Shown here: piece after piece, positions 24,786-32,666 of the stretch
How positions within the stretch are numbered: the first letter of the stretch is position 1
How the letters are laid out: each line of letters opens with the position of its first letter
NCBI GenBank assembly: GCA_902780235.1
Contig: CACZEL010000024.1
Span: 1 to 60,626 of the forward strand
Direction: 5' to 3'
DNA from: an uncultured Bacteroidales bacterium
Lineage (GTDB): Bacteria > Bacteroidota > Bacteroidia > Bacteroidales > Paludibacteraceae
DNA: 60,626 nucleotides
Notes under the pieces: model-generated
Told to the model about the DNA's origin: nothing
Databases searched by the model: none
Seen by the model: only the letters and a program-made list of their open reading frames with translations
Translations under genes and position numbers: made by a program

Positions 24786-25727
24786 ATGAGTAAAGTAACT
24801 GTAGTAGGCGCAGGAAACGTAGGTGCTACGTGCGCAAATGTGTTGGCTGTAAATGAGGTAGCTAACGAGGTATGTCTGATCGACATCAAAGAGGGTTTTG
24901 CAGAGGGCAAGGCCATGGACATCATGCAAACGGCTCAGCTGATGGGCTTTGACACCGTTGTTGAGGGTGTAACGAACGATTACAGCAAGACTGCCGGTTC
25001 GGACGTTGTTATTATCACTTCGGGTCTGCCGCGTAAGCCGGGTATGACACGTGAGGAGTTGATCGGTGTGAACGCAGGTATCGTAAAGAGCGTTTGCGAC
25101 CAGGTTCTCAAATACAGCCCGAACGCTATCCTCGTTGTTGTTTCCAACCCGATGGATACGATGGCTTATCTGACGCTGCACGCACTGAAGTTGCCGCGTA
25201 ACCGCGTGATCGGTATGGGTGGCGCATTGGACAGCGCACGTCTGAAATACTTCCTGAGCCAAGCTCTGAAGTGCAACGCGAACGATGTTGACGGTTTCGT
25301 GATCGGTGGTCACGGTGACACGACGATGATTCCGTTGACGAGCTACACGACCTACAAGGGTATCAACGTAAGCGAGTTCCTGAGCAAAGAGGAGTTGGAG
25401 AACGTGGTTAAGAGCACGATGGTAGGCGGTGCAACGCTGACCGGTCTGCTCGGCACGAGTGCTTGGATGGCTCCGGGTGCAGCTGCTGCTTCGGTAGCAG
25501 AGGCTATCATCAAGGACCAGAAGAAGATGATCCCGTGTTCGGCTGCCCTCGAAGGTGAGTACGGCATGAAGGACATCACGATCGGTGTACCTTGTATCAT
25601 CGGTAAGAACGGTATCGAGAAGATCCTTGAGCTGAACATCAGCGAGGAAGAGCGCGCTAAACTGCACGAGTCTGAGGCAGCTGTTCGCAAGACAACCGCA
25701 ATCCTGAAAGAACTTAACGTCCTCTAA
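24786..25727 (+). CDS. mdh: malate dehydrogenase
   Basis: NAD-dependent oxidation of malate to oxaloacetate, or the reverse in the fumarate pathway used by anaerobic Bacteroidales. 313 residues, LDH-like MDH group. Seen: 'KVTVVGAGNVGATCANVLA' (Rossmann), 'CLIDIKEGFAEGKAMDIMQT', 'SGLPRKPGMTREELIGVNAG', 'IVKSVCDQVL', 'VVVSNPMDTMAYLTLHA', and the catalytic His in 'DGFVIGGHGDTTMIPLTSYT'. The arginine pair of malate specificity is in 'LPRKPGMTREEL'. The spt gene follows 1 base after the stop. Confidence 0.97.
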   Translation: MSKVTVVGAGNVGATCANVLAVNEVANEVCLIDIKEGFAEGKAMDIMQTAQLMGFDTVVEGVTNDYSKTAGSDVVIITSGLPRKPGMTREELIGVNAGIVKSVCDQVLKYSPNAILVVVSNPMDTMAYLTLHALKLPRNRVIGMGGALDSARLKYFLSQALKCNANDVDGFVIGGHGDTTMIPLTSYTTYKGINVSEFLSKEELENVVKSTMVGGATLTGLLGTSAWMAPGAAAASVAEAIIKDQKKMIPCSAALEGEYGMKDITIGVPCIIGKNGIEKILELNISEEERAKLHESEAAVRKTTAILKELNVL

Positions 25728-25728
25728 T

Positions 25729-26913
25729 ATGGATCTTTTCGAAAAATGCGACCATTTTGAGACGCTCAAGCAAGTTCGCAAATTAGGTATCTATCCTTAT
25801 TTCCACGAGTTGGAAAGCCGTCAAGCCCCCGTGGTGAAGATGGAGAACCATCGTGTGATCATGCTCGGCTCGAATAACTACCTCGGCTTCACGGAGAACG
25901 AGGAGGTTATTAAAGCCGGACATGAGGCTTTGGATAAATACGGATCGGGCGTAAGCGGCAGCCGTTTCCTGAATGGTACGCTTGACCTGCATTTGCAGTT
26001 GGAGAAAGAGATCGCGGAGTTCACGGGCTACGAGGAGTGTATGACCTGCTCGACCGGTTTCCAGACGAACCTCGCTATCATCTCTGCCATCTGCGGTAAG
26101 GATGATTACATTCTCAACGACCGTGAGAACCACGCTTCTATCTACGACGCTTGCCGTCTGAGTTATGCGAAGGTACTGCGTTACCGTCACTCGGACATGC
26201 AAGATCTGGAGCGTCAGCTGAAATCGATTCCGGAGAATGCCGGTAAGCTGATTATCACTGACGGCGTGTTCTCCATGCGCGGCGATATCTGTAAGTTACC
26301 GGAGATCTGCGCGCTGGCTGAGAAATACGGCGCACGTGTGATGGTAGATGATGCGCACGGTTTCGGTGTACTTGGTCCCGGCGGTCGCGGTACAGCGGCT
26401 CATTTCGGTCTGACGGACAAGGTAGATATCACGATGTTGACTTTCTCGAAGTCCTTGGCTTCTATCGGCGGATGTATGTTGACGAGTCATCGCGTAGCCG
26501 ATTGGTTGCGTCACGTGAGTCGTCCGTTCATCTTCTCGGCATCTATCACGCCGTGTTCGGCTGCAACGGCTCTCGAGGCTTTGCATCAGTTGATCAAAGA
26601 CCCTGAGCGTCCGACACGTCTGATGAATATTGCCAAGTACTTCCAGAAACAACTCATCGCGAATGGCGTCAAGATCATCGAGGCACCGACGCCGATCGTG
26701 CCGATCTTCACCTACAAGACGCTGGATACGCTCTATTTCGGTAAGAAAATGTTCGAGGAAGGCGTCTATGTGAACCCGGTTATTGCGCCGGCTTGCGTAG
26801 AAGGCGAGTGTCTGTTGCGTACGACCCTGATGGCCACCCACACGGAGCCGATCATCGACGAAGCGGTGCAGATCATCGCACGTGTTCTGCGCGAAGGGGC
26901 ACCGGCTATGTAG
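25729..26913 (+). CDS. spt: serine palmitoyltransferase (alpha-oxoamine synthase family)
   Basis: PLP enzyme predicted to condense serine with palmitoyl-CoA to 3-ketosphinganine, first step of Bacteroidales sphingolipid synthesis. 394 residues. Seen: 'LGIYPYFHELES', 'GSNNYLGFTENEEVIKAGHE', 'SGVSGSRFLNGTLDLHLQLE', 'DGVFSMRGDICKLPEI', 'VDDAHGFGVLGPGGRGT', and PLP lysine in 'LTFSKSLASIGGCM'. The SKSLASIGG motif is characteristic of serine palmitoyltransferase, whereas aminoketobutyrate ligase has GKALGG. Followed by an SDR gene that could be the ketosphinganine reductase. Kbl is the less likely alternative. Confidence 0.82.
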   Translation: MDLFEKCDHFETLKQVRKLGIYPYFHELESRQAPVVKMENHRVIMLGSNNYLGFTENEEVIKAGHEALDKYGSGVSGSRFLNGTLDLHLQLEKEIAEFTGYEECMTCSTGFQTNLAIISAICGKDDYILNDRENHASIYDACRLSYAKVLRYRHSDMQDLERQLKSIPENAGKLIITDGVFSMRGDICKLPEICALAEKYGARVMVDDAHGFGVLGPGGRGTAAHFGLTDKVDITMLTFSKSLASIGGCMLTSHRVADWLRHVSRPFIFSASITPCSAATALEALHQLIKDPERPTRLMNIAKYFQKQLIANGVKIIEAPTPIVPIFTYKTLDTLYFGKKMFEEGVYVNPVIAPACVEGECLLRTTLMATHTEPIIDEAVQIIARVLREGAPAM

Positions 26914-26929
26914 CCACCCGCGCACTGAG

Positions 26930-26976
26930 TATAGTTAGTTATTACTTAGTTATTACTTAGATATTACTTAGTTATT
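26930..26976. repeat. 11-bp repeat array before the SDR gene
   Basis: Four copies of an 11-bp unit of form AGTTATTACTT (with one AGATATTACTT) fill the gap between spt and the SDR start codon. Confidence 0.88.
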
Positions 26977-27780
26977 ATGCCTACACTGGTTATTTCAGGT
27001 GGTAGCAGCGGTATAGGAAAAGCGACAGCCTTGCTCTTTGCGGAGCGGGGCTGGCGTGTTTTTGAGCTAAGCCGAAGGGATGTACCAAGTGACAAAGCAC
27101 AAGGTACAAAGGGGATGATCGTCCATGTGACTTGCGATGTAACCTCCGAAGAGAGTACCCGCCAAGCGATCGCAGAGGTGCTCAAACAGACGGAAACGAT
27201 CGATGTGGTCATCAGCAACGCCGGTTTCGGTATATCGGGAGCAGTTGAGTTCACCGCTATCCGCGATGCCCAGAAACAGATGGACGTCAATTTCATGGGC
27301 GCCGTACGTCTGACGCAAGCCGTACTGCCGCAACTACGCCAACAAGGTTTCGGTCGAATCATCTACACCAGCTCGGTAGCCGCAGTGCTGGCGGTACCGT
27401 ATCAATCGTTCTACTCCGCTTCCAAAGCCGCCATCAATGCGCTGGCGCTGGCGCTGGCGAATGAGGTTCGGGCGTTCGGTATCACGGTGAGTGTCATGAT
27501 GCCGGGCGATGTCAGTACGGGTTTCACCGACGCGCGCGAGAAGAGCGTCGCCGGCGAAGAAGTGTATAAGAGCGCGAACAAAGCCGTCTCTTCCATGGAA
27601 AAAGATGAACGCGGAGGCATGCAACCGATTCAGATGGCGAAGTTGTTCTGGCATATCGCTACCTGCCGCAGTCCGAAACCGCAGTATGTAGGCGGATTCA
27701 CCTACGGCGTGTTCTGCTTCTTGGATCGCATCCTGCCCAAACGGCTGGTTAACTGGATTGAGGGACAGATGTATAGTTAG
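26977..27780 (+). CDS. short-chain dehydrogenase/reductase
   Basis: A 267-residue classical SDR: nucleotide motif 'VISGGSSGIGKATALLF', 'VISNAGFGISGAVE', catalytic Ser and YxxxK in 'YTSSVAAVLAVPYQSFYSAS' followed by K. The C-terminus has a hydrophobic segment 'YVGGFTYGVFCFLDRILPKR'. Substrate not fixed by sequence; the position behind spt makes 3-ketosphinganine reductase a reasonable hypothesis only. Residues ~33-45 (VPSDKAQGTKG) are encoded by degenerate heptads at 27084-27113. Confidence 0.88.
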   Translation: MPTLVISGGSSGIGKATALLFAERGWRVFELSRRDVPSDKAQGTKGMIVHVTCDVTSEESTRQAIAEVLKQTETIDVVISNAGFGISGAVEFTAIRDAQKQMDVNFMGAVRLTQAVLPQLRQQGFGRIIYTSSVAAVLAVPYQSFYSASKAAINALALALANEVRAFGITVSVMMPGDVSTGFTDAREKSVAGEEVYKSANKAVSSMEKDERGGMQPIQMAKLFWHIATCRSPKPQYVGGFTYGVFCFLDRILPKRLVNWIEGQMYS

Positions 27781-27836
27781 CAGTTAGCTGTTAGCCATTA
27801 GCCGTTAGCTAAAAGCCAATAGCCAAAAGCCAAAGT
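27778..27836. repeat. 7-bp repeat array between SDR gene and ldcA
   Basis: Heptads GTTAGCA, GTTAGCT, GTTAGCC, ATTAGCC, GTTAGCT, then AAAAGCC, AATAGCC, AAAAGCC. It runs from the SDR stop codon to the ldcA ATG, with two opposite halves as at 15533. Confidence 0.93.
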
Positions 27837-28721
27837 ATGTTGAAACATATTCGCATAGTATCTCCTTCGGGAGCGATAGACCCCGCATATATCGACGGCG
27901 CGACGGAGCGTTTGCGCGCGTGGGGATATAAGGTAAGCGAGGGCGCGCACGCGCGTGACCGTTGGGGACGGTTTGCCGGCACGGACGAAGACCGTTTGGC
28001 GGATCTCATTGAGGCATTGCTCGATCCGTCGGTGGATGCTATCCTCTGTTCGCGCGGCGGGTACGGTTTGCAGCGGATCATCGACCATGTACCTAAGATC
28101 ACGAAGCCCATCATCGGTTTCAGCGACATCACGGCGTTGCATCAGTTGTCAGCGATCAGCGGTCAGTACTCCGTTCACGGGATCATGTGCAAACATATCG
28201 CGACACTACCCGAAGAGAGCGAACCGATACAGGCTTTGAAACGCTTATTAGCCGGCGAAGCGATCGAGTACCGTTGGGAGAACCATCCGCTCAACAATCC
28301 CGGTAAGGCTTGTGCTCCGATCGTAGGCGGTAACTTGAGCGTATTGTACGGGCTGCAGGGAACGAAGTTCGGTCTCACGCAGTCCGCCATCCGTGATCAG
28401 TTTCCGATCCTGCTCATCGAAGATATCGGTGAGCGGCACTATCATATCGACCGAATGATCCGCAACTTGCGCATGAGCGGTGTATTAGCGCATTTGAGCG
28501 GTCTGATCGTCGGACAGTTCAGCGACTGCGAAGACGATCCGCTGATGCAACAGACGGTTTATGAGACAATAAAAGAGGTAGTTGCAGATTACAACTACCC
28601 CATTCTCTTCAATGCGCCCTTCGGGCATGTGGAGCACAACTTGCCCTTATGGTTTGAACGTCATGCGTCCATCGACTGCGGCACGGAGAGTGTCCTGCGT
28701 CTGAACGGCCTCAAGATATAA
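27837..28721 (+). CDS. ldcA: LD-carboxypeptidase (peptidase family S66)
   Basis: Cytosolic enzyme of peptidoglycan recycling; releases D-Ala from murein tetrapeptides. 294 residues. Seen: 'IRIVSPSGAIDPAYIDGATE', nucleophile elbow 'AILCSRGGYGLQRIIDH', 'KPIIGFSDITALHQL', catalytic Glu in 'ILLIEDIGERHYHIDRMIRN' and catalytic His in 'NAPFGHVEHNLPLWF'. The last 75 bases also encode, on the other strand, the C-terminus of a 5'-nucleotidase-domain lipoprotein. Confidence 0.95.
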   Translation: MLKHIRIVSPSGAIDPAYIDGATERLRAWGYKVSEGAHARDRWGRFAGTDEDRLADLIEALLDPSVDAILCSRGGYGLQRIIDHVPKITKPIIGFSDITALHQLSAISGQYSVHGIMCKHIATLPEESEPIQALKRLLAGEAIEYRWENHPLNNPGKACAPIVGGNLSVLYGLQGTKFGLTQSAIRDQFPILLIEDIGERHYHIDRMIRNLRMSGVLAHLSGLIVGQFSDCEDDPLMQQTVYETIKEVVADYNYPILFNAPFGHVEHNLPLWFERHASIDCGTESVLRLNGLKI

Positions 28722-29390
28722 ATCACGAATCAGCAAATCGCTGTTCCAATAATCGACATACTTCGTCAAAGCGTCCATGTGATCTGCGCCGCCGGCAAGA
28801 TAATTGCTGGTGGCTACTTTATATAGCGCTTTGGTATTCAGTGCCTTACCGCCGATCTGCACATCCGCCACCTGATTATCGATAATCGTGACGCGCATCC
28901 CGGCAACGCCTTGACCGCCATAACGGGCAAATGACTCACAGAGCGCCAGTACATCTTCGCCTTTGAGCGTCAACACGACCAGCGCATTGTCGAACGGCAT
29001 CAGTTCGAACACATGTCCGCGCGTGATAGGGCCTTTTTTCCACGAACAACGCATACCGCCCATATTGACGATCGCGATATCCACCGGACCGGGATAGGCT
29101 TTCTTAGCCGCTTCCCACAAGGCATCGCTGGCCCAGTTGAGCATCGGACACTCGGGTTCAGCCACCCACAGATCTTCGGCCGCATAGCCGATCTGAACGT
29201 TCATCTCTGCCTCTAACGCCTCTTTGATCGGCTGCAGTTCGGCCACATAGTTCAGATCTTGTACTGCGTCCGCAGAAGCATCCACAGGGATGGCTTCGGT
29301 CGTGACGGAAGTAACTTTGACCTGCTTCTGACAAGCCACAAAAAAGGACAATGTAACAAGGTACAATGTACAAAGGATTACTTTTCGCAT
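28647..29390 (-). CDS. 5'-nucleotidase C-terminal domain lipoprotein (UshA-like, split form)
   Basis: A 247-residue lipoprotein (lipobox FFVAC, mature Cys at ~20) that contains only the C-terminal, substrate-binding domain of 5'-nucleotidases: 'NWASDALWEAAKKAYPGPVD', 'AIVNMGGMRCSWKKGPITRG', 'VFELMPFDNALVVLTLKGED', 'YKVATSNYLAGGADHM'. The metallophosphoesterase half is a separate gene at 38709. In many relatives both halves are adjacent or fused. Sits downstream of psuG with a 13-base overlap, so probably co-expressed with pseudouridine catabolism. Part of its signal peptide (CTLYLVTL) is encoded by degenerate heptads. Confidence 0.9.
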   Translation of the reverse strand: MRKVILCTLYLVTLSFFVACQKQVKVTSVTTEAIPVDASADAVQDLNYVAELQPIKEALEAEMNVQIGYAAEDLWVAEPECPMLNWASDALWEAAKKAYPGPVDIAIVNMGGMRCSWKKGPITRGHVFELMPFDNALVVLTLKGEDVLALCESFARYGGQGVAGMRVTIIDNQVADVQIGGKALNTKALYKVATSNYLAGGADHMDALTKYVDYWNSDLLIRDLYLEAVQTQDTLRAAVDGRMTFKP

Positions 29391-30292
29391 AAGGCTTTCG
29401 CTGTTTGAGCCGCAAGGCGGGCGTTATTAAGAACTAATTGAATATTGGCTGCGAGGCTGTCTCCGCCGGTAAGGTCCTTCACCTTCGCCAACAGGAAAGG
29501 CGTACATTGCTTGCCGTGGATACCGGCGTCGTCCATCTCTTGGAGAGCTTGTGCAATAGCGGCATCAATGACATCCTTCGGCATGGAGTACTGCTCAGGG
29601 ATCGGGTTCGTAACCAACATGCCGCCTTTGAGTCCGCAGGCTAACTTTGCCTTGAAGGCTTCCGCCAACTCTTCGGGCGTGTCGATACGATAGTCCACTC
29701 CAAAACCGCTATGACGGGTATAGAAAGCCGGCAGTTCGTCTGTACCGTACCCGATGACAGGCACACCCTTGGTCTCCAAATACTCGAGCGTCAGCCCCAG
29801 ATCAAGGATCGACTTGGCGCCTGCGCAGATGACCATGACAGGGGTCTGTGCGAGTTCTTCGAGGTCGGCAGAGATATCGAAGGTCTGTTGCGCACCGCGA
29901 TGAACGCCGCCGATACCGCCGGTAGCGAAGATCTTGATACCCGCCAGCGCCGCGATAATCATGGTCGTAGTAACGGTCGTCGCGCCATCTTCCTTACGCG
30001 CCAACAGAACGGGCAGGTCACGACGCGAAGCCTTGATGACCGCTTGACCTTTTTTGCCCAAGTACTCGATCTCTTCGGGCGTACAACCGGCTTTGAGTTT
30101 TCCGCCAATGATAGCAATAGTAGCCGGTACAGCTCCGTTCTCACGGATCGTCTGCTCCACTTTGAGCGCCGTCTCCACGTTCTGCGGGTACGGCATGCCG
30201 TGACTGATAATGGTTGATTCGAGTGCCACCACCGGCTTGCCGGCATTCAGTGCCTCTTGCACTTCCGGCGAGATAGATAAGTATGGATTCAT
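29378..30292 (-). CDS. psuG: pseudouridine-5'-phosphate glycosidase
   Basis: Cleaves pseudouridine 5'-phosphate to uracil and ribose 5-phosphate (reversible). 304 residues, standard. Seen: 'EALNAGKPVVALESTIISHG', 'MPYPQNVETALKVEQTIREN', 'PATIAIIGGKLKAGCTPEEI', 'ATGGIGGVHRGAQQTFDISA', 'VICAGAKSILDLGLTLEYLE'. The catalytic lysine and the Mn-site aspartate lie in these blocks. Partner of the PfkB kinase upstream. Confidence 0.97.
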   Translation of the reverse strand: MNPYLSISPEVQEALNAGKPVVALESTIISHGMPYPQNVETALKVEQTIRENGAVPATIAIIGGKLKAGCTPEEIEYLGKKGQAVIKASRRDLPVLLARKEDGATTVTTTMIIAALAGIKIFATGGIGGVHRGAQQTFDISADLEELAQTPVMVICAGAKSILDLGLTLEYLETKGVPVIGYGTDELPAFYTRHSGFGVDYRIDTPEELAEAFKAKLACGLKGGMLVTNPIPEQYSMPKDVIDAAIAQALQEMDDAGIHGKQCTPFLLAKVKDLTGGDSLAANIQLVLNNARLAAQTAKALCEK

Positions 30293-30302
30293 AATTTTTA
30301 CT

Positions 30303-30369
30303 TTGGCTCTTGGCTATTGGCTATTGGCTATTAGCTAAAAGCTAAAAGCTAACGGCTAACAGCTAAAGT
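30303..30369. repeat. 7-bp repeat array between psuG and psuK
   Basis: Nine heptads: CTTGGCT, ATTGGCT twice, ATTAGCT, AAAAGCT twice, AACGGCT, AACAGCT, then AAAG. It fills the gap between the psuG start and the psuK stop and is nearly the same as the array at 15533. Confidence 0.95.
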
Positions 30370-31266
30370 TTATAACAATATATTTGCGATATCGGGATTC
30401 ACTGCTTTAGGGCTCATGAGGGTTGCACGAGCGGCCATAAGGCCATACTGGGCGGTCTGCGGAAAATCAATCTTCTTCGCGTGCGCAAAGACCACGCCGG
30501 CAAGGAAAGCATCTCCTGCGCCTGTCGTGTTGACCACCTCTCCGGGCAGCGCCGGGAAGAGCCATTCTTCAGCTGCATTGCGGCAATAAACGCCGTCCGC
30601 TCCCAACGTGATATAGACATGTGCCACGCCTAAATTGAGCAAGGTTTGTGCAGCCTCCGCGTAAGTAGCCGTCTCTGTCACCGCAAGCGCTTCCTTTAGA
30701 TTCAACTTGAGGGTATGCAGGTACGGCAGTTTGGCTTTGCGAAGCGCGTTCACGACGCGATGTGCCTTCGTCGTACTGACGCCGTCAATGAACAGCGGCG
30801 CAGTCACGTTCTCCATCAGCCAACGAATGGCGTCCTCGCTGATATTGGTATCTGCTACAATATAATCGGACATATTGATCTCCCCGCTCCGCTTGGCAAG
30901 CCATTCGGGCGTGATCGTTCGGATCGCCTCCGTATCGGCAACTGCAGCGATCATCTCGCCGCTTCGATTGTTCAGACACAGATAGATACCCGATCGCAAA
31001 GACGACTCACGGTCAGACAGATGCACGTCAATGCCGATCTGCTTGCAGTAGTCATGAATGAGCCCGCCGAACAGGTCACCACCGAAGACGGTGAGTAACT
31101 GCGTCCGCGCACCGAGCAGCGATAAGTTATGCGCAATATTACGCGCCACGCCGCCGTATCCGACCTCTATATGTCCGGGATTGGAGTCTGCCGCAATGAA
31201 CGTATCATTGAGCGTTGCCGACATATCGACATTCGCACCTCCGATTACAGAAATAAGCGTTTCCAT
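30370..31266 (-). CDS. psuK: PfkB-family kinase, probable pseudouridine kinase
   Basis: Predicted to phosphorylate pseudouridine to the substrate of PsuG. 298 residues from METLISV; an ATG 15 bases upstream is possible. Seen: 'VIGGANVDMSATLND', 'GYGGVARNIAHNLSLLGART', 'YIVADTNISEDAIRWLMEN', and C-terminal PfkB signature 'VNTTGAGDAFLAGVVFAHAK' with catalytic Asp. Function is drawn from the family plus operon with psuG. Promoter at 31315-31345; octads of form CATTTACT lie in the leader. Confidence 0.9.
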   Translation of the reverse strand: METLISVIGGANVDMSATLNDTFIAADSNPGHIEVGYGGVARNIAHNLSLLGARTQLLTVFGGDLFGGLIHDYCKQIGIDVHLSDRESSLRSGIYLCLNNRSGEMIAAVADTEAIRTITPEWLAKRSGEINMSDYIVADTNISEDAIRWLMENVTAPLFIDGVSTTKAHRVVNALRKAKLPYLHTLKLNLKEALAVTETATYAEAAQTLLNLGVAHVYITLGADGVYCRNAAEEWLFPALPGEVVNTTGAGDAFLAGVVFAHAKKIDFPQTAQYGLMAARATLMSPKAVNPDIANILL

Positions 31267-31314
31267 GATACCATTTACCATTTGGTCATTTACTCATTTT
31301 CTCATTTTGCGCTG

Positions 31315-31345
31315 CAAAATTACAAAAAAAAAATGACATATGCAA
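31315..31345 (-). promoter_or_regulatory. psuK-psuG promoter
   Basis: TTGCATA (31345-31339) and TAATTTTG (31322-31315) on the minus strand. Confidence 0.88.
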
Positions 31346-31359
31346 GAGAAAAGTGTATA

Positions 31360-31431
31360 AAAACAAAGAAGGATGTCTCCCGACATCCCAATCTTTTTAC
31401 TTAACCTTAAATCTAATACCATGAAAAACAC
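31360..31431 (-). ncRNA. candidate small RNA with own promoter and terminator
   Basis: Minus strand: promoter at 31436-31469, then about 50 bases including 'GGTATTAGATTTAAGGTTA', then a terminator GGATGTC-GGGA-GACATCC followed by TTCTTTGTTTTT. The unit ends before the psuK promoter, so it is free-standing, about 70 nt. I have the impression that the TTAGATTTAAGG block recurs in Bacteroidales genomes, but cannot name the family. A short frame (MVLDLRLSKKIGMSGDI) crosses the terminator and could instead be a leader peptide. Confidence 0.55.
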
Positions 31432-31435
31432 GGTG

Positions 31436-31469
31436 CAAAAGTACTGCTTTTTGTTGACGATATGACCAA
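31436..31469 (-). promoter_or_regulatory. promoter of the candidate sRNA
   Basis: TTGG (31469-31466) and TACTTTTG (31443-31436) on the minus strand; the spacer is 23 bases, three longer than in the otherwise near-identical promoters of the tRNA operon and acpP. Confidence 0.65.
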
Positions 31470-31555
31470 ATATTTTGCAAAAAAAATGTTATAAAACACA
31501 AAAATGTCAATTTAAGTTTGCAAAACGATAGTATTACACCGTTATTTGCGATATT

Positions 31556-32236
31556 TTAGTTTTCTTCTAATAAATCGGGCCTTCTTTCGGCTGTATGCGC
31601 CAAAGACTGCTCGTACATCCACTCTTCGATCTTCGCCTGATGTCCGCTCAAGAGTATCTCCGGCACTTTCCATCCTTTGTACTCTGCCGGCCGCGTATAG
31701 ACCCCTGCTTCGAGCAGTCCGTCCTGGAACGAGTCATTAAGCGCTGACTCCACGTCGCCCAGCGCACCGGGCAGCAGACGCACGATAGCGTCTGTCATCA
31801 TCACTGCCGGCATCTCGCCGCCGGTAAGCACGAAATCGCCTATACTGTACTCGCGCGTGATAAGATGATCGCGCACGCGTTGATCCACACCTTTATAGTG
31901 CCCGCAAAGGATGATAATGTTCTGCTTGAGCGACAGACTGTTCGCCGCTTTCTGGTCAAAACGTTCGCCGTCAGGAGCGGTGAAGATGATCTCATCATAC
32001 TCCCGTTCGGACTTCAGATGGGAGATGCAGCGGTCGATCGGTTCTACCTGCAACACCATGCCTGCACCGAAACCGAAAGCGTAATCATCCACCTTACGAT
32101 GCTTATCCAGCGTCCAATCCCGCAAGTTATGCACGTAGATATCGCAAAGGCCTTTATCCTTCGCACGCTGAATAATGGAATGGTTCAACGGAGATTCCAG
32201 TAATTCGGGACAACATGTAATTATATCAATTCTCAT
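31556..32236 (-). CDS. trmD: tRNA (guanine-N1-)-methyltransferase
   Basis: Methylates G37 of tRNAs reading CNN codons, preventing frameshifts. 226 residues, trefoil-knot SPOUT fold. Seen: '[20 protein letters not shown]', '[20 protein letters not shown]', '[20 protein letters not shown]', and the knot '[20 protein letters not shown]' plus '[20 protein letters not shown]'. The start codon is 5 bases from a six-hairpin repeat array that forms its whole upstream region; no standard promoter was seen there. Confidence 0.97.
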   Translation of the reverse strand: MRIDIITCCPELLESPLNHSIIQRAKDKGLCDIYVHNLRDWTLDKHRKVDDYAFGFGAGMVLQVEPIDRCISHLKSEREYDEIIFTAPDGERFDQKAANSLSLKQNIIILCGHYKGVDQRVRDHLITREYSIGDFVLTGGEMPAVMMTDAIVRLLPGALGDVESALNDSFQDGLLEAGVYTRPAEYKGWKVPEILLSGHQAKIEEWMYEQSLAHTAERRPDLLEEN

Positions 32237-32240
32237 ATTA

Positions 32241-32407
32241 GTTTTTCTTCGAAAAACGTTAAAAAGTTAAAATGGTTTTTACTTTGTAAAAACGTTAAAC
32301 TGTTAGAATGGTGACGTTGTCACGTTAATCGAAATAACGTTCGTAGAACCATCTTAACTGATTAACGTCCGAAGGACCATCTTAACCATTTAACGTGACG
32401 CAGTCAC
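32241..32407. repeat. six-hairpin array with 17-nt spacers, upstream of trmD
   Basis: Perfect hairpins with 3-nt loops: GTTTTTC-TTC-GAAAAAC (32241-32257), GTTTTTAC-TTT-GTAAAAAC (32275-32293), GTGAC-GTT-GTCAC (32311-32323), GTTC-GTA-GAAC (32339-32349), GTCC-GAA-GGAC (32367-32377), GTGAC-GCA-GTCAC (32395-32407). The first three are joined by spacers GTTAAAAAGTTAAAATG and GTTAAACTGTTAGAATG; the last three by the reverse complement, CATCTTAACTGATTAAC and CATCTTAACCATTTAAC. A central GTTAATCGAAATAAC joins the two halves, so the array is itself an inverted repeat. It fills the entire yidD-trmD gap. Confidence 0.93.
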
Positions 32408-32408
32408 T

Positions 32409-32666
32409 CTAAGGCACCGGATCATAGCCTGAACCGCCCCAAGGATGACAACGGCAGATACGCTTGATGCCAAGCCAGCCGCCTTTGAAAATGCCGTACT
32501 TGAGTACCGCTTCTACCATATACTGACTGCAAGTCGGTGTATAACGGCAAGCAGGCGGCGTCAAAGGAGAGATGAAAACGCGATAGAAATAGACCGGAAG
32601 AAGGAAGAATTTTCTGACGAAAATCTTCCATTTGTCGTTGGTCGTTTGTCGTTGGTCGTTAGTCAT
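32409..32666 (-). CDS. yidD: membrane protein insertion efficiency factor YidD
   Basis: Small membrane-associated protein that helps YidC insert proteins. 85 residues from the ATG that overlaps the rnpA stop (ATGA), the usual coupling of this pair. Core is canonical: '[20 protein letters not shown]', '[20 protein letters not shown]', '[14 protein letters not shown]'. The first 13 residues ([13 protein letters not shown]) are not family-like: they are the translation of heptads ACTAACG/ACCAACG/ACAAACG at 32630-32666. Confidence 0.95.
   Translation of the reverse strand: MTNDQRQTTNDKWKIFVRKFFLLPVYFYRVFISPLTPPACRYTPTCSQYMVEAVLKYGIFKGGWLGIKRICRCHPWGGSGYDPVP

Noticed and set aside
24768-25781. 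A 337-codon open frame opposite mdh
   Set aside because: Antisense shadow of a highly conserved gene; no family features.
28647-29390. Frameshifted or truncated 5'-nucleotidase pseudogene
   Set aside because: The gene has its own lipoprotein signal and a complete C-terminal domain, and the missing half exists as an intact gene, so it is a split enzyme rather than a broken one.
30303-30369. REP/BIME-type palindromic element
   Set aside because: The unit is 7 bp with degenerate copies and varies from locus to locus; a REP element would have a conserved 20-40 bp stem.
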